Translations under genes and position numbers: made by a program
In this document: piece after piece, positions 11,096 to 22,918 of the stretch
Numbering within the stretch: position 1 is the first letter of the stretch
How the letters are laid out: the number at the start of each line of letters is the position of its first letter
Notes under the pieces: model-generated
Databases searched by the model: none
What the model was told of the DNA's origin: nothing
What the model saw: only the letters and a program-made list of their open reading frames with translations
DNA from: Pollenia angustigena
Taxonomy: Eukaryota; Arthropoda; Insecta; Diptera; Polleniidae
Direction: 5' to 3'
DNA: 64,000 nucleotides
Assembly: GCA_930367215.1 (NCBI GenBank)
Contig: OV884056.1
Coordinates: 234,599,127-234,663,126 of the forward strand

Positions 11096-11933
11096 TTAAA
11101 ATCCCCAGCAAAAACTTGGTAATGACTTGCCATTACTGAACAACTTACTTTGCAATGACTACTTCATACCACCTGCATTACATAGAAGTAGTTTAGTAAT
11201 GGCTGATATATAATCTGATACCTAAGTACTTGTGTATGAGTTGATTAACGAAATCTATAATTCATTCATAATAAAATGCATCTACGGTTTAATTTTTTTC
11301 AAATCTAATACAAATTGGTTTTTAATATTTATTCTTACAATTTGTTTTTTTTTTTATTACACTGAAAGAAAAATGCTTCATATATTAAATGAATCATTTT
11401 GGTAAATGAAAATTTTCATTGTGTAAATGGAATTTCATAGTTATAATGAAGTATTTTCGTTAAAATCGCTTCATTGGATTTCGTAATTACGTTAAAAATT
11501 TTCATTGGATATATGAAAAACCCAAGAAAGTCCAAGTTAAACAAAAAATTTTAATTGGGAACATAAAAAAACAATATACAAACATAACTATATTCATAAG
11601 TTAATACAAAATTATAGTTTCCTTAAAAAAAATGTTTAATTGTTAATTAAAAAATGTAAGATTTAATAATTTCATACATCTAATGTTAGATCTATGCCAT
11701 TAATTTTATGAATTAAAAATTTTTTTTATAAAAGCAACATATTTCAATAATTGCCTTCATAAATTTAAATTTTCATTATGAAAATAAAAATGTCATTATA
11801 GTAATGAAACAAAAACTTTCAATCCACTTTCAATCAACGTTTTTATTGTTATTATGGACAATTTAATTTCATATTTACGCTCTTAATTGAGTAAAAAACA
11901 TAGTTTTTTTATCTAGAAACTATACTGCCCCGG

Positions 11934-11990
11934 TAGACTAGATGGTAGTGAGCTATCAGCACCGAGCACCGAGGTTGAGCGATCGAATCC
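11934..11990 (+). other. tRNA-like module (degenerate A and B boxes) in outer copy
   Basis: TAGACTAGATGG resembles a Pol III A box and CGATCGAATCC a B box with its first base changed. It is followed by about 110 bp of A-rich sequence. It sits at the same internal site as in the inner copy, after TTACGCTCTTAATTGAGTAA, so it has been inherited by the family rather than inserted independently. Confidence 0.55.
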
Positions 11991-12334
11991 AACCAGAGAC
12001 AGAAAAAAAAATAAAACAAAGTAAAATAAAATAACAAAAAATAGAAAAAAAATAAAATAAGAAAAATAGAAAAAAAATAATTAAAAAAATAATAAAAAAA
12101 AAAATTTTTTTAAAGAGATTACATGTCAGTTGTAATTTTGGTGACATTGGAGTAATAAGTTTTTTAAGTCCCTATTTGTAAGCGAATGTGGTAATGACTT
12201 ATTTAACTCCCTATTTGTAAGCGAGGGTGGTAAGTACTTGCCTCCAATGACATCACCGTGTTAAAATAATGAGTTAAAATGCCAATGTATAAGTAGTGAA
12301 GAGTCGTTATATTACTCATAACTTTGTAATGTAA

Positions 12335-12953
12335 CCCAGCAAAAACTTGGTAATGACATGCCATTACTGAACAACTTACTTTTCAATGACTACTACATAC
12401 CATCTTCATTACATAGAAGTAGTTTGGTAATGACTTATTTAACTCCCTATTTGTAAGCGAGGGTGGTAAGTAGTTGCCTACAATAATTTAATCTCATATT
12501 TACGCTCTTAATTGAGTAAAACAACGTTTTTTTATACAAAAACTACACTGCCCCGGTAGACTAGCTGGTAGTGAGCTAGTCTGTCAGCACCGAGGTTGGC
12601 GGATCGAATCCCACCAGAGACAAAATAAAAAATAAAACAAAGTAAAATAAAATAAGAAAAAATAGAAAAAAAAAATAAAGTAAAATAAAATAAGAAAAAA
12701 TAGAAAAAAAAAAAATAATAAAAAAAAAGTAACAAAAAAAAGTTTTTTTAAAGTCATTCAATCTTAGTTGTAATTTTGGTGACATCGGAGTAACAACTTT
12801 TTAACTCCCTATTTGTAAGCGAGGGAGGTAAGTACTTGCCTCCAATGACATCACCGTGTTAAAATAATGAGTTAAAATGCCAATGTATAAGTAGTGAAGA
12901 GTCGTTATATTAGCTTTTTAACTCATTACTTTGCAATGTAAGTTTTTGCTGGG
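12335..12953. mobile_element. CCCAGCAAAAACTT-ended foldback element, inner nested copy
   Basis: A compact 619-bp copy with the same inverted ends as its host element. AA precedes it (12,333-12,334) and follows it (12,954-12,955). The host copy's own right end resumes immediately afterwards, giving two tandem AAGTTTTTGCTGGG ends. It carries a well-preserved tRNA-like module at 12,557-12,611. Confidence 0.8.
12557..12611 (+). other. tRNA-like module with A and B boxes in inner copy
   Basis: TAGACTAGCTGG (12,557-12,568) matches the A-box consensus except at one position and GGATCGAATCC (12,601-12,611) is a perfect B box, spaced 32 bp apart as in tRNAs. The D-arm region forms an unusually long hairpin (GACTAGCT/AGCTAGTC). 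No clean acceptor stem is present, so this is a tRNA-derived SINE head rather than a working tRNA gene. An A-rich tail of about 120 bp follows. Confidence 0.6.
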
Positions 12954-13702
12954 AAGTTTTTGCTGGGTCAATACAACCACAATTGACATCACTGTTTTAA
13001 AGCGTCCAAAAATAGACTGTGTGTGTTTTTTGTTGTTGTTCTTATATTTCACATAAAGAAGTGTTGCTTAAAATTTCATACAAAATTATAAAAACTTGAC
13101 ACCAATAACGCGTTTATTATATTTTTGAAGAGTTGTCCACATTTTTGTTGGTTAAATAAAAATCAAACAAAAACATTGTTTGAATCAGTAAAAAAATTTA
13201 TAGAAATTAAAAAAAATTTTCAAACAAGCGTTTGTTTGAAAATAATTCGGCAATAATTTTTTCTGTGTACTTCAGCCTTTGAAGTTACTACCACTTTGTG
13301 CGTCACAAAACTTTGTGATCAATTATTTCGCAACAAATGCTTGCTAAGAAATTATGATATATGCCATTCGTAAGTACATATTAATGTCACTTAATACTAT
13401 ATATAAGTTGAAGCTATCTCTTTTGAAAGACCAAAAAATGTTTATATTTCAATCAGAAAACGCGTGCGAATGTAGCGTTCGTCACGCAGGATTTGCCCAT
13501 ATGTATGTTTATATTAGAAAAACGCAAGAACTTTCAATTTCTTTTTAATACACTCATAATCCATTTTATGTATATAATTTTCTTATAGAATTCTGTAAAG
13601 TAGAGAAATATTCGTCATAAAATTCTTTAAATTCTTGCGTTTTCGATTTCCAGAACACCTCTGATTATTATATTTACCTTTAAGAAAATATTTTTAACAC
13701 TG

Positions 13703-15404
13703 CACGCAGAGAAAAAATATGGTTGAGGTATGGTTAAAAAAATTATATTATGTTCTCCGCAAAAGCCACAAACAAACTATTTTTGTTTTTAACATTACTT
13801 TTGTCACGATTAATAAAATTTTTTTTAAATTTAACAATAAAATGTTTACCTAATTTGAAACTTTAAATATGGTTGGATTTAACAATAGAATGTTTAAATA
13901 AACTTAAGCTACAACCATAGGGATAATAATATATAACAATAAAATTTTTGTTTTTAACAATAATATAATAAAAATAAACATTAAATGTTGAAATCGTCTT
14001 TGTAAAAAATGTTATGATTAAAAGCAACAAAAAATTTTAATTTGTTCACTCAGCAGGCATAGTAGTATATCAAAATATAAAAAAAAATAAATCAGATTTA
14101 TGACATTTTTTCATTTCTGTTACAAATTTTTCAATTTTTCAATATACAAATTTAAAAATTAAACATCGTTTGAAAATAAAAGGCGAGTTATTGGTGTCAA
14201 TTTCAATGGTGGAGGCGATTATTATATATTTGTATAGAAGGTAAAAAACAATTTTATACATAAATGCATTAAATCTAAATATAATTTGCTTTCTTTTTAG
14301 TTTATAGGCTGTACGAAATTCAAGAAGAGGTGGATATCAATGTATAAGCGATTTTGAAGTACATTCGGACCTACATATAACCATTTTGAGTACTGAACTT
14401 TTTGCAAGATTTCGTCATTTAGTTTAAGAACCAGCTTTCAGTAAAACGATCGACTTATGTAAATGTGAAAATTATATATGTAAAAATGTATGAAAATGTT
14501 AATATGTATGTTTGTTATGTTATGTAATTACGTATGTTAATACCTCAAACTTTTAATTAAATATGTCGAGCCCTAACCGCCAAAATAACGTAAGCATCAA
14601 AAATTAAATTTTACAGGAGAGAGTTTTTTCTATTTTATTTTATATAAATTTTGTATGGAATTTGTCGCTTACAATAAAATTATTCTTTCTATAAAAACGT
14701 AACGGTATCTTATGTGACCATGAAATTTTGGGAGATGGTGCAAGTGTTACCAATAAAGTCATTTATTAAAAAAAACGAAAATCGAAAATGATGTCGCTTA
14801 CATTATTTTCGCGGTTAGGGCTCGATATAGTTCAAATTAAATACATACATATGTATGTACACACTTATTAATGTACATATTTTATTATAAACTACTGTTT
14901 ATAATAATGTAGTAAATAAAGACAACATAATGGTAAGTATTGAATAAAATTACCAATGATATGGTTAGTTTAAACCAAATTATGGTAAGCTTTAACCATA
15001 CTGTTATTAAATTTGACCAAGTTATAATTGCTTTTAACCAAAAAATGGTTAATATTTACAAGTTTTTTTTAAATTAACCACAATATGGTTAAATTAGACC
15101 AAATTATGCGTAATTTTCACCAAACTATGATTATTTTTGACAAAACTATAATTATTTTTACCAAATTTTAGTTAATTTCGACAAAATTATTTTTATATAT
15201 AACAATAATATGATGATTTTAGACCAAACTTTGGTTAGTTTTGACAAAATTATGTTCAAACTTAACCATAATATGATTGATATAGACCAAATCACGACTA
15301 ATTTTAACCATATTATGATCACATTTAACTTTAAAATGGTTACCTACAAACTTAAGTATTGTTAAAATCCAACCATAGCATGTTGCTCTTAGAATATGGT
15401 TTGT
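13703..15404. mobile_element. truncated foldback element, CACGCAGAGAAAAAA family, with nested MITE
   Basis: The left end CACGCAGAGAAAAAATATGG is present. The right side reaches the internal GCTCTTAGAATATGG-type block, also seen at 18,040 and 33,235 in relatives, and is then cut off. About 14,930-15,400 is a dense array of AACCATA, ACCAAA and TATGGTTA motifs with no coding content. A separate MITE lies at 14,564-14,827. The truncated end abuts hAT coding sequence at 15,405. Confidence 0.6.
14564..14827. mobile_element. TA-flanked MITE with ~30-bp terminal inverted repeats
   Basis: The left arm begins TGTCGAGCCCTAACCGC and the inverted right arm TATCGAGCCCTAACCGC. Both continue with AAAATAAYGTAAGC, and TA lies outside each end. 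The interior is 264 bp of non-coding DNA. A fragment of one arm recurs at about 5661-5716 inside the Mutator-like element. Confidence 0.75.
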
Positions 15405-15515
15405 TCGAATGTATTCAGCTAATCGATGGATACCATGTGCATAACATGTTAAATGAAGCATTTTCGGATACATTGCCTTTAGAGAAGATATTCCACTAAG
15501 CATATATGCAGCTGC
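15405..15515 (-). pseudogene. hAT-type transposase fragment (DUF659-like region)
   Basis: The frame reads ITDAAAYMLSGISSLKAMYP followed by KMLHLTCYAHGIHRLAEYIR. This is the T/S-D-x-A-x-Y-M ... H-x-x-C-x-A-H block found in the central catalytic region of hAT transposases. It is cut at 15,405 by the truncated foldback element and loses similarity above 15,515. It may belong to the same hAT lineage as 6404-7090. Confidence 0.65.
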
Positions 15516-17980
15516 ATCCGTTATATTTCTTTAAAACAACACCACTAATAGAATTTATTTGTTTTGTTTTTTTTTGAATATTTTTCCAAAAATTCTTTTT
15601 TTGAAAACAGATGTTTTTGTTTACTATTGTTTTTATGGTGTGATTTACGACTGAAAAGTCGATGTATGTAGTTAGTGGGGCGCTCGTGAGAACGACTATG
15701 AGTGACTTGTTGTTGCTCGAACCACATCGAGAGCCAGGCTGTAAATAATCGATCACAAAAACGTAAAAAAGCGATTCTGTATATAATTTAAATTGCAATT
15801 AGCTAAACTCAAATGTTTATTATAAAGGTAATGAACCAAAAAACGTTTTATAAAGTATTTTTAATTTTAATCAGTCAGCTAAGAAAAAAGGACGCTAAAA
15901 TTTCTTTATTTAAATTTCACCTATCTTATATTTTTTCGTATCGGATTTTATTTAACTTGGTTGCACATTTCCAAAGTAAACATAGTTTTTAGTATTTGGT
16001 ATAGTGTCGTGTACTTTCTTTACAAAAAAAAAAAATATCCTCATAAAATGAAATTATTTCCAGTTGTCATTAAAACCAAATTAACTTTTTCGTTCCCCAA
16101 ATATTAAGCTGCTATTTTGCAAAGTTCTAAATAGGAAACAGACAGCAAAGCAACCCACTGGCTGACTGACTGACAGACGGAATTACCTTTATTTGGCAAC
16201 TATTTTGGTTTCTTCATCATGTACTCTTATTTTTTTTTATTATTTCGCTGGTTTGGTTTTTTAAATACTCGTATTTTAAGAAGGCAATAGCATTAACATT
16301 TTGCTAAAAAGTGGAAAAGATTTTCTCGTAATTTTTTATTTACATTTTTTTCACACAGCTTTCGACTACAACTGCTTCTGGTTGTAGAAATAATTTAAAC
16401 CTTTACCAGCTTAAAAACAGGTTAAAGGCGGGAAACTCGATGTCCTTTTGGCCAAGTCGTCACACAGCTAGAGAAGGGTATAAGAAAATGTCTTTCGTGT
16501 TAGAAATCACGACAGCAAAAATAATAAAATAAATGCTTACAAAAGAAATAAGGAAAAAGGTGCATTAAAATAAAATAAAAGGAAGCAAATTTAAAAGATA
16601 CTAAACAAGAAAATTTCTCAATTATTTGCTGTTTCACTCTTGTTGTGTACTGTTGTATTTTGTACAGTGTGTCCTAATTGTTTCCTGGTTAAAGTTTATT
16701 TCTTCTTTTTTGCCAACCATTTTTAAACGTCTGTTTCACTTCTTTTTTTTTTTTTGTCAAGCATTTTCTTTATTTTCTTACGAATTTTGTGTTGACTTAT
16801 TCTTGTAATTTTTGCCTGAAATAAGGGACAACAAACACCCGACCGGATCCATAAATCTCTCTCAGGTTTCAATTTTTGTCAAAGATGCTTTAGTTTAAGC
16901 ATTTTGTTTTTCCTAACTGGGGTTTCTTCTATTCTTGTTCTTGTTCTTTTTTCCCCATTTGAAATTTGTATTGAATGGAGTTGAAATTGACATCCAATCA
17001 ATCCACAAAACTTTGTTTTTGATGCTTGTAAAGTGATACCATCACATTTGAATTCACTTAATCTTCTGTTCGTTGTTATTATTATTTTTATTTTTTTTTT
17101 TCTTTCTAATGGAAGCAACAGAATAAAAGAAAAACGTATAACTACAGAAATCGTCTAATAGGAAGTATAAAAAAATGCTTAATGACTTCCTAGATGGAAA
17201 GAAAAATTGCTAACAAGTATTTTACAAAAAAAAAAAAAAAAAAATTATTTTAACTGCAGGAAGGTGTTCCTTTTAACAAATTAAGTTCCAAATTTATGTT
17301 AATTTTGCCACGTAGTAATTAATTAGGAGCGAAATAATAATATTTAAAATTTGTTTTCTTCTTCCTTATTTATTGAAACCAAATAAGAACATTTAAAAAA
17401 AATTATTTTTTTAAGTAACGCTTTTCTTAAAAAAGAACATTTAAAAAAAATGTTGACCCCCCCCCCTAGATTTTATCCTGGCTACGCCCATGCATTCGTG
17501 TATTGTCATCGGGAAAATGTATGCCTGCAAAGTTTCATCCATTTGCATTGAGTATAGGGCGGTTAAATTAACGTTACAAGATTTGATTTTCCGAAGTGAA
17601 GCTAAAAAAAAGGTTTTAAAAAAACTTTCCCAACGCTTCTTTAAAGCAGTAATAGCCACACCATAGCCTCGAGGTAGTCAATAATCGTATTTTTCACACA
17701 GACATGGTCGGCAACTCACATGTATACAACAACTTTGTTCGTTTCAAAACATCAGACTATCATCAGTCTCTGCGACCGCACACAAGCACATAATATCTTT
17801 GTATGCGTGCGTGTGGAGCTTGGTAATTCGGGGCTTTGTTATCACTGATTTAAAATAACGTATTAATTGCTCAAATGTTCCTTAAATCAGTGATGGGCAT
17901 TTTTTTCAATTCATCAGCACGCGTAAATGGTGTCCTGCTAAAGTTTTTCTTTTATTCTTGTTTTCTTATAAAATTTATTT
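15516..17980. other. gene-free AT-rich stretch
   Basis: No convincing coding sequence seen. Landmarks are an A run at 17,226-17,243, a C run near 17,457-17,466 followed by a GGCTACGCCCATG phrase of repeat type, and a small hairpin ATCACTGATTTAA/TTAAATCAGTGAT around 17,840-17,895. Confidence 0.5.
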
Positions 17981-18012
17981 ATGCAAAGCAAAATTACTAC
18001 TGCTATACATAT

Positions 18013-18075
18013 ACACGCAAACAAGAAACATGGTTGTGATAAACATATTCTAAGAGCAACATATTATGATAAGAT
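18013..18075. mobile_element. end fragment of a CACGCAGAGAAAAAA-family foldback element
   Basis: Reads ACACGCAAACAAGAAACATGG then GTGATAAACATATTCTAAGA, matching the inverted right terminus of the 32,127-33,280 copy. Only this end is present. Confidence 0.6.
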
Positions 18076-18079
18076 TCAT

Positions 18080-19080
18080 GATTGCATCCCTGCAGACAAC
18101 GAGACTAGTCCATACATGCATGGAAAGAGTAGTCCATACAGGAGTAGGAGTACTCCTAAACTACTCCAAATATATGGGTAAAAGGTGGTTCATTTAACAT
18201 TACGATGTCCTAGGAGGGGACCATATAACCCAGCGAAGTAGTCCCTAAACTACTCTATTGAGTACTAAAGTGGGTAAGTTTTAAAAGTACTCCACGTTAC
18301 TACAGTATGGAGTACACTTAAGGGATAGTTTAAGCATTTTTATTTTTCATTTTTTACTAATCGCCTTTTATGGTGTATTCTGTAGTATATTATTGCTATT
18401 AATAACTATTATTTTTCCACAAATTTCCCAAGCTTTCACTTTTAAATAAACAATTAATAATGGACACCATCAGGGCTACCAATGTGTAATAATGTAATCT
18501 ATTGAAATGTATACATCATGCAGTTGTTGGCAGCACTGTATGTTAATTTCTTATAACATGGTCCATACTACAGCACATTGGACCATGTTTTAAGTAGTCC
18601 ATTTAAGCCACAATGGACCACGTAGCCAGAGAAAGCCAAAAAGTTATATTTTAAATACTTATAACCTATTCATGCGCCACCGAGCACGAGTACATTCAGG
18701 TATGACTACCAATAAGTATGAACATAAATAAGTTTGTATATCGACCGGTATGAGTATGAACAAACAGGCATGCTTATAGCTAATCTTTTGAATGCGTGTG
18801 AGTATAGGCATGTATCGATGAGAATCGACAAGTAACTTCAACAATTTGTATGGTTATTTTAAAACAATCAGTGTTGCCACGACCTTAAAATTTTTGATGC
18901 AGAAAACATATGTATGTTATTATATTTTAAGTATCTTCCAAAACTAGCAAAACAAATATAGCACTGATTAAATTAGATTGTTATTAATTTATGTTAAAGT
19001 TATATTTAAACATAAATATTTGCTATCAAATTAAAATAATGCTTCAAAAGCTAGAAAAAATTATAATCTATTTTACGAAA
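18080..19080. other. gene-free stretch with dispersed short repeats
   Basis: About 18,100-18,330 contains many AGTACTCC/AGTAGTCC motifs, and about 18,550-18,610 contains three GGTCCA/GGACCA motifs also seen near 35,740. This looks like an unclassified AT-rich repeat. No gene was recognised. Confidence 0.4.
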
Positions 19081-19084
19081 CAGG

Positions 19085-19316
19085 TTGTTTGTAAAAATAA
19101 TTATCAACTATTTTGGGATCTTTTCTGTTTCTTTTTTGATGTTTCCAGCTAAAGAGAAATCTTAATCTAATGCTGCGCTGCAGGCAGGAAATTTCATAAA
19201 ATTCTCGATTCTTATTAAGACAACCGTGGATACTTTGTGGAGTTGTTTTTCCACCATAGCATGATGTCGAAGTCTTCTTTAAGGCTAAAATCTTCGTTGG
19301 CATACTGATTGACTTC
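19085..19316 (-). pseudogene. degenerate hAT dimerisation-domain remnant
   Basis: One frame reads NQYANEDFSLKEDFDIMLWW followed by KNNSTKYPRLS, which matches the D-x-L-x-W-W-x-x-n...YP-x-L-S start of a hAT dimerisation domain. Beyond it several stops interrupt residues resembling IL-x-x-PAA, and the E-R-x-F-S motif is no longer readable. It is an old, dead fragment. Confidence 0.55.
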
Positions 19317-19319
19317 AGC

Positions 19320-20205
19320 AATTAAATTTTAAACCATTTTGAACGTCTTAAAAATGCAACTGGCAACAGATTAACTTCTCAAACTTATAATATGTATGAA
19401 TGTGTTTACCTGTGATATCTCATTCCTTAACCGCGAATATAAATATTCGTGTTTTTTGGATTACGGTAACTCTTTCTGTTTTTGTTAAGATCGATTAAAA
19501 TAACAGGACGTATTTTAATTTGCATCCATTTAGTAATTTTTTTTAGATTTTCTTAAATAAGAACGCAAATCTTTATATTTTTTTAAAGTCAACAATCGTT
19601 TTTCAATAATATTTTGTTGAACTGAACTCAAACGATTTTGAAAAAACGTCTTTAATTTTGATTCAGCAATTTGGAAAAAAAATTCTGGCAACATTTATGA
19701 AAAAAATTAGCAAAAATAAAAAAATGTTTGAAGTCAATGATATAACTATGTGTGTATCTGGATATGTGCGAGTATAAAAAACACAATAAGTATGATAACA
19801 TACATGAATGAAATCAAATGCGCATGGATATACACAAGTATGAGAATAAAAAGATATGAGTACGCACACGTATTGAAAATTGTCGATATGTGCCAGAGTA
19901 CTTTAATTTTTTTTATACCCATTGACTTTCTCTGCACGTAGCCCAATATTACTTGTAGGAATTTTTCCCTTAATCATATTCTTATCCTGTTAAGCTTAAT
20001 AAGTTTAGAAGTTATCAAATTATGACGCAGTGGTGCTGTCACAACAATAACGAAATTAAAATTTTTTTTAATCGATTTTTTATTTTGTGGCACTTTACAA
20101 TTTTTTTAATGTAGATACAATTTCTTTATTTTTTTAATTTCTTTAAACTTTTTAATGGGTATAGTTTTTAATTGTTTTACTACTCACTTACAAATAATTC
20201 GATTG
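19320..20205. other. AT-rich spacer, no gene recognised
   Basis: Nothing beyond AT-rich DNA and short spurious frames was seen. Confidence 0.5.
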
Positions 20206-20210
20206 GCATA

Positions 20211-20606
20211 TTTAAACAAACGACAACTGATGCCAAATTATTTTAAAAATGGCGATAACAAAATATTTTTAGAGTAAAGATATTTTGTTTGCTTCTTAAT
20301 CATACTATGACCACACCTATAGAAAGTTACCATGTTATGACTATTAAATATCATGAAATGTTTGTGAGTAGTATAAAATGTTTTCACAGTTATCATTATT
20401 TAGGTTAGAAAAATTATTATTTTTCGGTCGACAATACTCAAATTTATAATTGCGATAAGTATTAAAATGTTTACAGTAACTAAAATATTGCTGATATTTA
20501 ATAAAAATAAAAATTTTTTTGTGTACGACAACAGTATATTGTTACAATACACATAGTGTAGTTGCCGTAACCATGCTCTACCATATTTTTTCTCTGCAGA
20601 AAAGAA
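20211..20606 (-). mobile_element. half copy of a CACGCAGAGAAAAAA-family foldback element
   Basis: This is the reverse complement of about 32,140-32,520, sharing GGTAACGGCAACAAC-type and CAATTATAAATTTGAGTATT blocks. It ends in ATATTTTTTCTCTGC. The other half is missing. Confidence 0.75.
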
Positions 20607-20609
20607 AAC

Positions 20610-22815
20610 TGTCTGATTGTCAGGAATGCTATCGAATGAAATCCGCAATGGAGTCGTAGAAGAGGTTGACTTTCACATACATGGCGTAGGCAAATTGATG
20701 GTGAGTCTAGAAAAATTCATAAAAGCCAGAGTGAAGTAAACAGAGAGAAAAATATTCGGTATAAATTAAGTTTTTTACTTTAAGTACGAGTCGTACTCAA
20801 AAATTCAAGTACAAATAATACCAAAACGTACTTAAAAAAAATCCCAAATGGGAAAACTTTCGAAAATCATTCCCGGAAATTCTTAAACCAAGTAAAAAGA
20901 AGATTAAACCACTCTGAGAGTAAAATTACAAAGTCTGCGTTTTAATCTCATATAACGTATTAAAGTTTGTTGTAGACTACTACAACAACACTACACAAGA
21001 CGAAAACACATTATTTTCATGTCTAAAAAGTAAAATTAAGAACTCTTGCTTCCCATTTAGTTAATATTTTCAGTTATTTACGTACAATGAGTATTTAGAG
21101 TAAACACATATCGGGAATGATGCTGTTGTTTTATAAGTGTAAAAGACAGAAGGTGTAAAACGAGTAAGTAGATCAATCATAATATAATTCTCCTTCTTAT
21201 TACACTTTTGGTTAATTTTAAGTTCGAATACGGGATTGAATCAACTCTATGATACTCGAATCAAGCGCATTTTTGGATTGGTTAAATCTTAGTTTTACTT
21301 CAATCAGTCTCATTTTCGGATTATTTAAACTAAAAATTCGGGATGGATTGAATATGGACGAGTTAAGTATTTCGCGTTTGAAAATTCGGACTTGAATCAA
21401 TTTTTTTTTACTTGATTCAAGAAAATCCGTACTCACCGTACTATTAATACCGCTTCGGATTGTTTGAGTACAAATGAATTGATTTTACGTTTGAGTACAT
21501 AAGCTATTGCGATGAACAGATCTAAATGACAGAAGCTTGTTGAGAACTTGTGCTCCTTGTAGGATCGAGGGAAATATATATACTTATATACCATTAGACG
21601 TTTGTTTATATGCTTTTTCCTCTAACGTCAAAAACCGAAATATTTTTTTTAATTTTCTCAAAACCACAGCGCAAGTAAAAAGAATTTTTAATTTTTAGCA
21701 CCTGTCAAAAATAAACACTTAAGCAAAGAACTCTCGGTTGAAAATCGTTTTAACAGGAAACGTTTTCCAAAACAATCGCTAAAAAGTACAACTAAAACTT
21801 TAAAAAAAAAACATGTAAACAGGTCTACATTGAAAAAAAAAAATTGTTGACCATTTTAACTGATTATCATATGTTTTGCTTTGCTAAAGCCGTATATGAA
21901 CTCTGTCTTCTCTCATCACATCGCATTTATCCGGTAACGGTACATTTGTTATATCTGCTTTATACTTCACTTTCAGCCACAATCCAGAGTCAAAGTCTGC
22001 TTTAATTAAAAATAATTATATCTTGTTTGAAAGGCTTATTACTTAATTACGCGACGCACAGTGGCTACAACCAAAAAAAAATATTGTGATGCCAAATAGT
22101 TTGAGCATTTGACGATGACGCTGTTGGGGTAAACAAAAACTTGTTGGCGTAAATGAAAACCTTTTGTCGCAAGAAAGTTTCCAAATAAATGTTTTTTTGC
22201 CGCAACAACATGAAACTATTTGAAGTTTTTTAACAGCAAAATTATTTGTTGCAATTAAAATAACTTTTGTCGTTAAAGGTTTTCCTCTGAAATAACAGCA
22301 CATTGAAAATTGCTCTTGACGTAAATGATTTGCATTTGCAGGAAATAACAATTTTTGTTGCCATAAAACATTTATTTTTTGAATCAAATGTCGTAAAAAA
22401 ATTTTTATTTCAACAATGAATTTACACTTTGGGACAAAAGAAACAGACTTGTTGCTACGAATGCAAAATGTTGCTGGGCAAAATCCGAATGTAAATTATA
22501 TTTGAATCAAAATCAATTTCTTTTGGGATTAGTCTTTTTTTTTTGTGTGTAGTTGACCTTGATAAAAATATCTTGAGTTAAAGTGAATCAAAATTAAAAT
22601 TTTATGATCAACGGTTTTCAACAATTATTGTCATTTCGGAAGAAGATATGTAACACAATTATTAACCAAATGGTTAAAAAAGCTTTTAAAAAATTTTTAA
22701 GTGTCCATCTATTTAAATAAAACCAAAGAGGTTAAAAAGTATACAAAAAAACTCGACCGCTTAAAAATCAAAAAAAAAAAATTTTTAAATAAAAAGTATC
22801 TATAACTCCTCAACG
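20610..22815. other. gene-free AT-rich stretch
   Basis: About 20,760-21,500 is rich in GTACTTGA/TCAAGTAC motifs in both orientations, and about 22,050-22,480 in GTCGTAAA/TTTGTTGC motifs. Both may be old foldback elements, but I could not define ends. No gene was recognised. Confidence 0.4.
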
Positions 22816-22818
22816 TAG

Positions 22819-22918
22819 ACGTAATATTTGTAGGCCATACAAACCACATAACTCATTCGCAACCCTATACGTAATATTTGTAGGCCATACAAACCACATA
22901 ACTCATTCGCAACCCTAT
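22819..22918. repeat. perfect 50-bp tandem duplication
   Basis: The unit starting ACGTAATATTTGTAGGCC is present twice, back to back, without a mismatch. Confidence 0.95.

Larger units (their letters stand above)
11104..12967. mobile_element. CCCAGCAAAAACTT-ended foldback element, outer copy
   Basis: The ends are CCCAGCAAAAACTTGG and its inverse. The two bases outside both ends are TC (11,102-11,103 and 12,968-12,969), a possible 2-bp duplication. It carries a tRNA-like module at 11,934-11,990 with an A-rich tail. It contains about 650 bp of unrelated AT-rich sequence (about 11,210-11,850) not found in the inner copy. The inner copy 12,335-12,953 is inserted near its right end. Confidence 0.75.
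8446..12994. mobile_element. hAT element with perfect 8-bp target duplication, itself invaded
   Basis: The ends read CAGGGATGTCA and, inverted, CAGTGATGTCA, the CAGNG-type terminus of hAT transposons. The flanks are TTTTAAAG on both sides (8438-8445 and 12,995-13,002). The related copy B at about 46,058 lacks this insertion and shows the uninterrupted target, a natural empty site. No transposase of its own is readable. The interior is occupied by a non-LTR retrotransposon (8880-11,095) and by the CCCAGC-ended elements (11,104-12,967). Confidence 0.85.
7883..13267. mobile_element. TA-flanked element, CACAGAAAAAATTATT family, copy A (heavily invaded)
   Basis: The left end CACAGAAATAATTATT and the inverted right end CACAGAAAAAATTATT are both flanked by TA (7881-7882 and 13,268-13,269). 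Sequence at 7883-8445 and 13,003-13,267 is collinear with copy B at 44,113-46,382. Everything between 8446 and 12,994 is a later hAT insertion. The family is non-coding; multiple TTTGTTTGAAAA and TTCAAACAAA motifs lie near both ends. Confidence 0.85.

Noticed and set aside
12557..12611. Functional tRNA gene
   Set aside because: A and B boxes are present, but no acceptor stem or credible anticodon loop can be drawn, and the module is repeated inside a transposon.
11956..12785. Phe/Leu-rich reverse-strand open frames at 11,956-12,147 and 12,532-12,785
   Set aside because: They are translations of the A-rich tail behind the tRNA-like modules; low-complexity and not protein-coding.
16879..17659. 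Reverse-strand frames of 70-80 codons near 16.9-17.7 kb
   Set aside because: Homopolymer-rich, no family resemblance, and 17,441-17,659 begins in repeat-type sequence.
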